DNA of 12,921 bases, taken from the NCBI GenBank assembly GCA_902489135.1, contig CABTYW010000055.1, forward strand, positions 1-12,921, given 5' to 3'. Below, one piece after another: positions 7,359 through 12,587 of the stretch; the stretch's first letter is position 1; every line of letters starts with the position of its first letter. The translations under genes and the position numbers were made by a program. The stretch comes from an uncultured Synergistaceae bacterium. Its GTDB lineage: Bacteria; Synergistota; Synergistia; Synergistales; Dethiosulfovibrionaceae. Below the pieces are notes generated by a model. The model made no database searches. It saw only the letters and a list, made by a program, of their open reading frames with translations, and had not been told where the DNA came from.

Positions 7359-8004
7359 CGGTGACATTTTCCCTGCCGGTTCGCGTCGAGGCCTCGCCGT
7401 CGCCGCACCACCCATAAAACATCTTAATCCAAAAGGACAGACCTTCGCCGCTGACGCTGGAAAGGCGCATGCGCCGCGCGCGGGGATTGAGGCGCGTCAC
7501 CTCGTCCCAAAATTCAATTTCGTCGAAGTCAACGGCGGACTTGAGATCCACCTTGGTGAGCGCCACCACGTCGGCGTCTTTGAAGGTTTCGGGATATTTG
7601 CAGGGCACCCGGGAGCCCGCCGCAAAGTCCGACAGCGCAATGCGGCGGTGAGCCAGACGGTGAGCGGCCCCCGCTTCCCACAAAGTTCCCCCGTCTTCGA
7701 TGAAGACCAGATCCAAATCGTCAAGAGAAAGACGTTGCAGCGCGCCCTCAAGGTCCGACGCGCTCAAAGGTCCCTGACTTTTTACCGCAACGGCCAACTG
7801 TTCGCTGCACCGTTCCCGAAGATACGCCGCGTCAATCTCGGGCACCGCTCCGCCCAGGACGACGGCGCAGCGCAGATCCAGCCCCATGAGAGTGCGCTCC
7901 AGCAGCAGCGTTCTCCCCGATCCCGGCGCCCCCGAAAGGGAAACGATGACCGCTCTTTTGTCGTCAAAAATCGCGCTTCGGCGCTCTGTATGCCGATTTT
8001 CCAT
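7351..8004 (-). CDS. Degenerate HypB-like G3E GTPase homologue
   Basis: Protein of 217 residues that aligns along its length with HypB, the nickel-inserting GTPase of [NiFe]-hydrogenase maturation. Similar stretches are SLSGAPGSGRTLLLERTL (23-40, P-loop), DLVFIEDGGTL (98-108, HypB LxFIENVGNL), CKYPETFKDADVVALTKVDL (135-154) and VDFD then LSSVSGEGLSFW (181-192). Key positions differ: the Walker A Lys is Arg (codon AGA, residue 31), the GDxxT Asp is Gly52, the G-domain Cys-His nickel ligands (GCHLDA) are replaced (GPLSAS, 78-83), the NLVCP Cys is missing, and the NKxD guanine motif is TKVD. There is no N-terminal CxxCGC. Start: ATG 8004 with GAGGTGG six bases upstream; the frame runs further upstream but without support. 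It is the first gene of the leftward cluster; no hyp genes are near. A true HypB role is doubtful; a regulatory or pseudoenzyme role is inference. Confidence 0.78.
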   Translation of the reverse strand: MENRHTERRSAIFDDKRAVIVSLSGAPGSGRTLLLERTLMGLDLRCAVVLGGAVPEIDAAYLRERCSEQLAVAVKSQGPLSASDLEGALQRLSLDDLDLVFIEDGGTLWEAGAAHRLAHRRIALSDFAAGSRVPCKYPETFKDADVVALTKVDLKSAVDFDEIEFWDEVTRLNPRARRMRLSSVSGEGLSFWIKMFYGWCGDGEASTRTGRENVTDD

Positions 8005-8010
8005 GATTTT

Positions 8011-8017
8011 CCACCTC
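8011..8017 (-). promoter_or_regulatory. Ribosome binding site deciding the HypB-like start
   Basis: GAGGTGG on the - strand, six bases before ATG 8004. It argues for this start rather than the in-frame ATG at 8079, which would add 25 basic, unconserved residues. Confidence 0.8.
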
Positions 8018-8166
8018 GATGACTGCCGCAGACCGTAAAAGCGGAGGAACGGCACTCTGCGCATAAACGGCGTCTGCAATTTTCAAATGCCGTTTTCTAT
8101 TCTACTACACCGCGGCGACTTTCGCCCCCCTCCGATCGCCCCAAAAGCCCCCTTCGCCCCGCCTCG

Positions 8167-8196
8167 TTCATCATCGAAGCGCACACCTGCTATAAT
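8167..8196 (+). promoter_or_regulatory. Extended -10 promoter for mutY
   Basis: TATAAT at 8191-8196 is preceded by TG in extended -10 position (TGCTATAAT, 8188-8196). The -35 is weak (TTCATC, 8167-8172, 18 bases upstream), as is common when the extended -10 is present. Transcription would start near 8203, giving a leader of about 80 bases before mutY that contains a small hairpin CCGCG-CCCGA-CGCGG (8216-8230). Confidence 0.7.
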
Positions 8197-8284
8197 AAAG
8201 TGACAATGACCACTTCCGCGCCCGACGCGGCGGAGTTTTCCAAAACCGCCGAGCGCGCGTTCAGCTTACGGAGAAAGAAACGCC

Positions 8285-9385
8285 ATGCAGAAAAGATGGG
8301 AACACCTCACCGAAGACAACTTTTACGCCCCCGCGGCGCGACTCCTCACGGACTGGTATGAACGGTGCAAACGCGACCTCCCGTGGAGAAAAACAGGCGA
8401 CCCCTACAGCGTTCTGGTGTCGGAAGCCATGTTGCAGCAGACGCAGGTCAGCCGCGTCGTCGCCTTTTACCGGCGCTGGATGGAAAAACTGCCCGACTTC
8501 GCCGCACTGGCCTCGGCCGACGAGAGCGACGTCCTCGCGCTGTGGCAGGGATTGGGCTACTACAGCCGGGCGCGCAATCTCCTCAAAACAGCCCGATTTC
8601 TCAAATCTTCCGGGATGAAAACATTGCCCGCCGATCCCGGCTTTTTGAAAAAACTGCCCGGCCTCGGCCCCTACACCATCGGCGCCCTGTGCTCCATCGC
8701 CTTCAACATGCCCGTCCCCGCCGTGGACGGCAACGTTCGGCGCGTGTTCTCGCGCCTCCTTGACCTGGACATCGACCCCGCGAAATCCGCCGGAACGGGC
8801 ATCATCGGACGTTGCGCGGCGGACGTGCTGAGACGGGGCGAGCCCCGGGTGCTGACTCAGGCCTTTATGGAGCTGGGAGCCACGGTATGTCTGCCCCAAA
8901 CCGCCTTTCGTTGCGGCGACTGCCCCGTTTCCCCGTTGTGTGCGGCGCTGAAAGCCGGCACGCAGGCGCAGCGGCCCCTGTCGCCGCGGAAAAATGCCCT
9001 TTTGCGCCGAGAAGGCGCCGCCCTGCTCATTGAAACACCTCGAGGCTGGCTGGTGAGACAGCGGCCTGCTTCGGGCCTTTGGGCGGGATTTTATGAAATT
9101 CCCTGGATCATCGCCGACGAAGGAGAATCGGCCCCGTCGGCGCTGGCGCGGTTAATTGACCGAACGGCGCCGCTGGGCCCGTGCCGCGATCTCGGCGCCG
9201 AAGAGACGATGAAGTTCACCCGATGGCAGGTCAGAGTCCGCCTCTGGCAGACGTCGGCCCCCTGCGGCAACGATGCCATTTTCAAAAGCGACGAGGAGCT
9301 GCAAGCCCTCCCCATGCCCGCAGGACTGAAACGCCTTGTCGTCAAAGCTTTGGAGAAAAAACAGCTGGAGCTTTTTGTCCCCTGA
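8285..9385 (+). CDS. mutY: MutY, adenine DNA glycosylase
   Basis: Removes adenine mispaired with 8-oxoguanine. It has 366 residues with the complete two-domain layout. Catalytic domain: SEAMLQQTQ (46-54, catalytic Glu47), helix-hairpin-helix LPGLGPYT (124-131), VDGNVRRVFSR (147-157, catalytic Asp148). The [4Fe-4S] cluster cysteines are C202, C210, C213 and C219. The C-terminal NUDIX-like 8-oxoG recognition domain (about 243-362) shows GLWAGFYEIPW (264-274) and FTRWQVRVRLW. Two oddities: the first cysteine spacing is seven residues, where MutY and endonuclease III normally have six, and the FSH loop that contacts 8-oxoG reads FTR (311-313). Start: ATG 8285 with GGAG at 8270-8273. It is transcribed away from the helicase cluster, possibly together with the following small gene. 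Confidence 0.95.
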   Translation: MQKRWEHLTEDNFYAPAARLLTDWYERCKRDLPWRKTGDPYSVLVSEAMLQQTQVSRVVAFYRRWMEKLPDFAALASADESDVLALWQGLGYYSRARNLLKTARFLKSSGMKTLPADPGFLKKLPGLGPYTIGALCSIAFNMPVPAVDGNVRRVFSRLLDLDIDPAKSAGTGIIGRCAADVLRRGEPRVLTQAFMELGATVCLPQTAFRCGDCPVSPLCAALKAGTQAQRPLSPRKNALLRREGAALLIETPRGWLVRQRPASGLWAGFYEIPWIIADEGESAPSALARLIDRTAPLGPCRDLGAEETMKFTRWQVRVRLWQTSAPCGNDAIFKSDEELQALPMPAGLKRLVVKALEKKQLELFVP

Positions 9386-9388
9386 CCT

Positions 9389-9394
9389 TATAAT
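9389..9394 (+). promoter_or_regulatory. Possible -10 element for the glutaredoxin-like gene
   Basis: A perfect TATAAT begins four bases after the mutY stop codon, and the start codon of the next gene lies 45 bases downstream. No convincing -35 or extended -10 is visible, so this may be only a weak promoter or chance; read-through from mutY is the alternative. Confidence 0.4.
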
Positions 9395-9439
9395 GACAGA
9401 GACCGAACAACACATTCAACTTCAGACGAGGTGAATTTC

Positions 9440-9685
9440 ATGAAAGCAACGGTCTATGGAACGCTGAACTGTCCCGATACCGTCGCCGCCTTGGAAGAGT
9501 ACAAAAAGCGCGGCATCGACGTCGATTTCAGAGATATCGACGCCGATATCGGAACCCTCAAGGCCTTTTTGAGGCTTCGCGACACGCAGCCGATCTTTGA
9601 AAGCGTCCGCGCCCAACACAAAGTGGGCGTGCCGCTGGTCATCGCTCAGGGCAAAATGACGCTGAACTGGAAGGAACTCCTCTAA
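9440..9685 (+). CDS. Glutaredoxin-related small protein (COG4545-like), single Cys
   Basis: Small thioredoxin-fold protein of 81 residues. An N-terminal beta strand (MKATVYGT) leads to the active-site motif CPDT (11-14), then RDIDADIGTLKAFLRLRD (31-48, characteristic of the COG4545 glutaredoxin-related group) and the cis-proline strand VGVPLVI (62-68). Glutaredoxins normally have CPYC, or CPDC in this group; here the second Cys is Thr, so a monothiol mechanism or a non-redox role is implied. The substrate is unknown. Start: ATG 9440 has GAGGTG at 9428-9433, six bases upstream; a GTG at 9431 lies inside that ribosome binding site and is rejected. It stands 54 bases after mutY and before a strong terminator. 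Confidence 0.8.
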   Translation: MKATVYGTLNCPDTVAALEEYKKRGIDVDFRDIDADIGTLKAFLRLRDTQPIFESVRAQHKVGVPLVIAQGKMTLNWKELL

Positions 9686-9759
9686 CGTTCCTTTATTTAG
9701 CAATCCCTTCAATGGTGCCGTTAAAATGTCAAAACGACGGAACTCCGCCTTCTCCAACG

Positions 9760-9817
9760 AAAAAATCGGAGGAACGGCCGACAGAAAGTGCGCGTCGGAC
9801 AGTTCCTCCGATTTTTT
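9760..9817. terminator. Bidirectional rho-independent terminator, glutaredoxin-like gene / hydantoinase
   Basis: Perfect 16-bp inverted repeat with left arm 9760-9775 (six A, then TCGGAGGAAC) and right arm 9802-9817 (GTTCCTCCGA, then six T), followed by a G and more T to 9824. The 26-base interior can form a second stem CCGAC/GTCGG (9778-9782 with 9794-9798). It lies between convergent genes and serves both strands. Nothing else is seen in 9686-9894. Confidence 0.9.
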
Positions 9818-9894
9818 GTTTTTTCAGAGCCCTTCAGGCCGAAGCAAGGTGCGACGAAGCTTCAAAAAGCCCTGCGCGCTCCCTGCAAAAAAAC

Positions 9895-11292
9895 TCAGCG
9901 CTTAAAGTTGTCGAAACATCTGCCGTAGGGCTGGCAACGCTGACGCTGTCCCTTCCCCTTTTCGCCGACAAATTTTCCGCCCGCGGCGATGATTTTGCCG
10001 CGAAGGTAAACTTTTTCGGGAATGCCGTGCATGGGGAAGCCCTCAAAGGCGTTGTAATCCGTACCGTGATAGCTGTTGGCGTTGGTAATCGTCCCGCGGT
10101 ATGTGGGATCGTAAACCACGATATCGGCATCGCACCCCACGTCGAGACGTCCCTTATGAGGCAGTCCCAGCATACGGGCCGGCGCCGTGGCGAACACTTC
10201 GACGAACTTCTGTCTGGTAATGCGTCCGGCGTCAACGCCCTGCGTCCATAGCATGGCCAAACGATCCTGAACGCCGGGAGCGCCGTTGGGAACCTTGGCG
10301 AAATTGCCCAGGCCTTTTTTCTTGGCGCCCTCATAACCGCCCGCATTGGCGCAGTGATCCGAACCGACGGCCATAAGCCAGCCGCGCCTGATCGCTTCCC
10401 ACATGGCGTCCAAATGTTCCTGAGGACGCAACGCCGGCGAGCAGATATATTTAGCTCCTTCAAAGCCGTCTTTGCCGCGTTTCGCCAGATTGTCAGTGGT
10501 CAGGGTCAGATAATGGGTGCAGGTTTCACCGTAGACGTTCAAGCCGCGGTCAGAGGCGTTTCTGATGGCTTCCATCGCGCCTTTGGTGCTGACGTGTACC
10601 ACGAAAAGAGGCGTATCGGCAAGTTCGGCCAGAGCGATGGCACGCTGAGTTGCTTCCGTCTCAACAATCGGCGGACGGGAATAGTAGTGATAGATAGGAT
10701 CGGTTTTTCCCTCGGCGACAAGTTGCTTTTGAAGAACATTGATGATGTCGCCGTTTTCGGCATGAACCATCGACGTCACGCCGCAGCCGCGCGCGATCTG
10801 CATGGCTTTGAAGATCGCCTCGTCGTCACAGTAGAACGGCGATCCTTTATATGCCATGAAGAGCTTCATCGTCGCCACTCCGATTTCGGGCAGCTTGCGA
10901 ATTTCTTCAAAAACGGAATCCTTGGGATCCATAATGATCACGTGAAATCCGTAATCAACCGAACATTTGCCCTCCGCTTTGGCAGCCTGACGCTCCACGG
11001 CTTCGATCAGAGGAACTCCGACATCCTGAGGCGCAAAGTCCACAATCGTCGTCGTGCCGCCCACAGCAGCCGCATCGGCCGTGTCGAACAGCAGCCCGCC
11101 GAAGGAACCGTAGTGAACGTGCTCGTCAACTCCTCCCGGAAAAACGTATTTTCCGGACGCATCGACCACTTCGTCAGCCTTGACGTCCAAGTTTCGGCCG
11201 ATCATGCTGATCTTGTCGTTTTCGACATAGATATCGGCAATATATTCACTGGTCGTTGACAAGATTGTTCCATTTTTAATCAGAAGACTCAT
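9895..11292 (-). CDS. hydA: Hydantoinase/dihydropyrimidinase-family cyclic amidohydrolase
   Basis: Metal-dependent amidohydrolase opening cyclic ureides (hydantoins or dihydropyrimidines) to N-carbamoyl acids. It has 465 residues, the normal size. Binuclear metal-site residues: His58 and His60 in GGVDEHVH, carboxylated Lys143 in TMKLFMAYKG (with the nearby catalytic Tyr148), His177 in VHAENGD, His233 in VVHVS and Asp312 in GSDHC. The region after HVH reads YGSFGGLLFDT, where D-hydantoinases have LDMPFGG, so substrate preference may differ. A basic tail (GEKGKGQRQRCQPYGRC) ends the protein. Start: ATG 11292 with AAGGAGG six bases upstream; the frame continues to 11361 without support. The upstream neighbour is an N-carbamoyl-type amidase, suggesting a two-step pathway. 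Dihydropyrimidinase and hydantoinase cannot be separated from sequence. Confidence 0.9.
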   Translation of the reverse strand: MSLLIKNGTILSTTSEYIADIYVENDKISMIGRNLDVKADEVVDASGKYVFPGGVDEHVHYGSFGGLLFDTADAAAVGGTTTIVDFAPQDVGVPLIEAVERQAAKAEGKCSVDYGFHVIIMDPKDSVFEEIRKLPEIGVATMKLFMAYKGSPFYCDDEAIFKAMQIARGCGVTSMVHAENGDIINVLQKQLVAEGKTDPIYHYYSRPPIVETEATQRAIALAELADTPLFVVHVSTKGAMEAIRNASDRGLNVYGETCTHYLTLTTDNLAKRGKDGFEGAKYICSPALRPQEHLDAMWEAIRRGWLMAVGSDHCANAGGYEGAKKKGLGNFAKVPNGAPGVQDRLAMLWTQGVDAGRITRQKFVEVFATAPARMLGLPHKGRLDVGCDADIVVYDPTYRGTITNANSYHGTDYNAFEGFPMHGIPEKVYLRGKIIAAGGKFVGEKGKGQRQRCQPYGRCFDNFKR

Positions 11293-11298
11293 AAACAC

Positions 11299-11305
11299 CC
11301 TCCTT
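11299..11305 (-). promoter_or_regulatory. Ribosome binding site deciding the hydantoinase start
   Basis: AAGGAGG on the - strand, six bases before ATG 11292, a near-perfect Shine-Dalgarno. It fixes the start against an in-frame ATG at 11361. Further upstream, a possible -10 TAAAAT (11382-11377) with TTGCGG (11403-11398) at only 15-base spacing is a weak promoter candidate between the two hydrolase genes. Confidence 0.75.
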
Positions 11306-11418
11306 TCAGGCTGTTCGGATTTTTCCGTTCCATGGGCGCTGACCGCTCCGCAGAAGAACAATGGAGATGAAGAACTATTTTAAAGGAGCAGTCTGCGCCG
11401 CAAGATGGGTTTCATTCC

Positions 11419-11446
11419 AAAAAGGGGGCTGTCGTGACAGCCCCCT
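11419..11446 (-). terminator. Rho-independent terminator after the amidase gene
   Basis: On the - strand, AGGGGGCTGTC and GACAGCCCCCT form perfect arms (11446-11436 and 11433-11423) around two bases, followed by TTTTT (11423-11419). It starts 25 bases after the amidase stop. Expression of the hydantoinase then depends on read-through or on its own weak promoter. Confidence 0.85.
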
Positions 11447-11470
11447 GGCGTTTCCCCAAACGAACAGATT

Positions 11471-12205
11471 TTACTTGTCGAGTTTGCGCTCGTGCTTGCG
11501 GTACACCGAAGGATCGATGCCCTCAAGATACTTCACCACTTCGTCAACCGGCACAACGTCGCAGAACTTGGCTTCCATATCGAAGAGGTTCCACTCGATG
11601 ACGCCGGGGACGCGGTCGCCGATGGTTCCCTCGGGAATGATGGTCTTAAATCCGTAGCCGGTGGAGTCCATCACGGTGTGTCTGACGCAGGCGCAGGAGG
11701 TGGCGCCCATGACGATGACGGTGTCGACGCCGAGGAAGCAGAGGGTCTGAGCCAGATGGGTGCCGAAGAAGTTGGAGGCGTACTTCTTATGGATGACGGG
11801 CTCTTCGGGGCGCGGCTTCAGCTTCGGATCGATTTCCAGCCAATCGGAGTTGATGTCCAGCGCGCTCATGGGGATCTTTTCGTCCCAGCGGGGAAGATCC
11901 CACTGTTTCTCGCCCACGTACCCTGTGGTGGTGTGGAAGATGGGAACGCCCGACTTGCGCCCCGCCTCAAGAACCTTCAGCGCCTCGGCGCAGACTTCGT
12001 TGGCGTGGTCGCAGGTAAAAACATGACCTTCGCTCATCCAGGCCTTCGCCATGTCAACCGTCGTGATGGCGGGCGCCTTGCCGAATCCCATTTTTCTCAT
12101 GAAGCCGCGCTCTTTGTAGATTTTGCGCGCTTCGGCAAAGGCTTCCTTCAGGAGGGCTTCGTTAAATCCGTAGTTGTCGACGAACTTGTAATCCTTGTTT
12201 GCCAT
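11471..12205 (-). CDS. Isochorismatase-fold amidohydrolase, N-carbamoylsarcosine amidase-like
   Basis: Cysteine hydrolase of the isochorismatase superfamily, 244 residues. The probable triad is Asp51 (ITTVDMAKAW), Lys140 (VIHKKYASNFFGT) and Cys173 (GATSCACVRHT, in the position of the family's conserved nucleophile). The 33-residue Lys-Cys distance and the long helical N-terminus (to about residue 45, ending GFGKAPAI) resemble N-carbamoylsarcosine amidohydrolase, whose triad is Asp51, Lys144 and Cys177. Hydrolysis of an N-carbamoyl amino acid to amino acid, CO2 and ammonia is the likely reaction; nicotinamidase, maleamate amidase or ureidoacrylate amidase activity are alternatives. Start: ATG 12205 with AAAGGA at 12221-12216; in-frame ATGs at 12235 and 12388 lack a ribosome binding site. 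The gene lies directly upstream of the hydantoinase, which would supply its substrate. Confidence 0.86.
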   Translation of the reverse strand: MANKDYKFVDNYGFNEALLKEAFAEARKIYKERGFMRKMGFGKAPAITTVDMAKAWMSEGHVFTCDHANEVCAEALKVLEAGRKSGVPIFHTTTGYVGEKQWDLPRWDEKIPMSALDINSDWLEIDPKLKPRPEEPVIHKKYASNFFGTHLAQTLCFLGVDTVIVMGATSCACVRHTVMDSTGYGFKTIIPEGTIGDRVPGVIEWNLFDMEAKFCDVVPVDEVVKYLEGIDPSVYRKHERKLDK

Positions 12206-12221
12206 GATGAGTTCATCCTTT
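12206..12221 (-). promoter_or_regulatory. Amidase ribosome binding site with overlapping hairpin
   Basis: AAAGGA (12221-12216) is the Shine-Dalgarno for ATG 12205 at ten bases. GATG (12217-12214) can pair with CATC (12209-12206) around an AACT loop, forming a small hairpin that touches both the ribosome binding site and the start codon. Four base pairs are weak alone, so any regulatory role is inference. Confidence 0.4.
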
Positions 12222-12314
12222 CTGTTTTTTTTCATATTGGAATGTGAATGCCAAGACGGCTCTGTGAGATTGCTCCGGAAACAATCTTTTTGCGAGCGGG
12301 CCCTGCTCCGTAAA

Positions 12315-12368
12315 TCGAAAGCGTGAAGCGGACTTTCCGCTGACCTCACGGTCGACACGCTTTTTCGA
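12315..12368 (-). promoter_or_regulatory. Structured 5' leader, three-way-junction fold
   Basis: In the transcript the outer stem pairs UCGA(AA)AAGCGUG (12368-12356) with CACGCUUUCGA (12325-12315), 11 bp with a two-base bulge. Inside lie GACC-GUGA-GGUC (12354-12343), a 4-bp stem with a GNRA-type loop, and AGCGGA-AAG-UCCGCU (about 12341-12327), 6 bp. CGUGA (12350-12346) can instead pair with UCACG (12326-12322), which would break the outer stem. The start of transcription predicted from the promoter (about 12372) lies just before the fold. It matches no riboswitch or hammerhead core that I recognise. Confidence 0.5.
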
Positions 12369-12378
12369 TGCCGATATA

Positions 12379-12406
12379 AACATACCATATATTTTTTTCT
12401 TGTAAA
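12379..12406 (-). promoter_or_regulatory. Promoter of the amidase gene
   Basis: On the - strand, TTTACA (12406-12401, five of six to consensus) lies 16 bases from TATGTT (12384-12379), which also carries an extended -10 TG (TGGTATGTT). The spacer is AT-rich with an A run. Predicted start about 12372, leaving a leader of roughly 165 bases. Confidence 0.6.
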
Positions 12407-12411
12407 TGCTT

Positions 12412-12428
12412 ATGACAGCTGTTGTCAT
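12412..12428. promoter_or_regulatory. Palindromic operator candidate next to the -35
   Basis: ATGACA (12412-12417) and TGTCAT (12423-12428) form a perfect 6-bp inverted repeat with a five-base spacer, five bases upstream of the -35 on the - strand. It overlaps GTCATGAC (12424-12431), a perfect 8-bp palindrome. The position suits an activator or repressor site; the protein is unknown. Confidence 0.5.
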
Positions 12429-12436
12429 GACCTGTG

Positions 12437-12468
12437 CCGTGACAAAACGGGACACCCCCGCGTCACGG
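12437..12468. repeat. Inverted repeat CCGTGAC/GTCACGG
   Basis: Arms 12437-12443 and 12462-12468, 18 bases apart, with a nested CGGG/CCCG pairing between them. It lies upstream of the amidase promoter, so it is more likely a protein-binding site than an RNA structure of that mRNA; no T tract follows in either direction. Confidence 0.45.
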
Positions 12469-12503
12469 ATTTTCGACAAATTCCATAAATTAAACTGACT
12501 TTA

Positions 12504-12528
12504 ACGCTTTACTTTCCGTCGAAAGCGT
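12504..12528. repeat. Inverted repeat ACGCTTT/AAAGCGT
   Basis: Arms 12504-12510 and 12522-12528 with an 11-base spacer. The right arm belongs to TCGAAAGCGT (12519-12528), which recurs exactly at 12315-12324 in the leader. It may be chance, or a regulator site used twice. Confidence 0.35.
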
Positions 12529-12534
12529 CGGCAC

Positions 12535-12570
12535 AAAAAAAATGCCGAAAGCCGAAAAACGGCCCGGCAT
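12535..12570 (-). terminator. Rho-independent terminator of the upstream partial gene
   Basis: On the - strand, ATGCCG (12570-12565) pairs with CGGCAT (12547-12542) and GCCG (12563-12560) with CGGC (12554-12551) around a T5 loop; the T8 tract runs from 12542 down to 12535, its first T being the last base of the stem. It starts 18 bases after the stop codon at 12588. Confidence 0.85.
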
Positions 12571-12587
12571 GTGAAGCGGAGACTTCG

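Larger units (their letters stand above)
8005..8284. other. Divergent intergenic region, HypB-like cluster / mutY
   Basis: 280 bases without a supported gene. They hold the HypB-like ribosome binding site, a C-rich tract (8123-8160) and a small hairpin GGCGA-CTT-TCGCC (8114-8126). On the - strand there is a possible -10 (TAGAAT, 8104-8099) without a good -35, the only visible candidate for the start of the leftward cluster. The mutY promoter follows (separate entry). Confidence 0.55.
12206..12587. other. 382-nt regulatory region upstream of the amidase gene
   Basis: No gene is supported here; everything visible points to control of the leftward amidase. In - strand order it holds the terminator of the upstream gene (12570-12535), an inverted repeat ACGCTTT/AAAGCGT (12504-12510 with 12522-12528), a 7-bp inverted repeat (12437-12468), a 17-base palindrome (12412-12428), a promoter (12406-12379), a structured leader (12368-12315), a 6-bp hairpin AGATTG/CAATCT (12287-12267) and the ribosome binding site. 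Confidence 0.7.

Noticed and set aside
7351..8004. Calling this gene hypB outright
   Set aside because: The Walker A Lys and the metal ligands are missing and no hydrogenase genes are near, so the symbol would mislead.
10354..11259. + strand open frames at 10354-11259 and 11492-12247
   Set aside because: Antisense to the hydantoinase and the amidase, low-complexity composition rich in His, Gly and Arg, no supporting signals.
12267..12291. + strand terminator-like hairpin AGATTG/CAATCT followed by TTTTT
   Set aside because: No + strand gene reads into it; a six-bp stem with five T is weak and may be chance.
12315..12368. Hammerhead ribozyme as explanation of the three-way junction
   Set aside because: The CUGAUGA core and the matching GAAA strand are absent.
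12206..12388. N-terminal extension of the amidase to 12388
   Set aside because: The extra residues are unconserved in character, cross the predicted promoter, and ATG 12205 has its own ribosome binding site.
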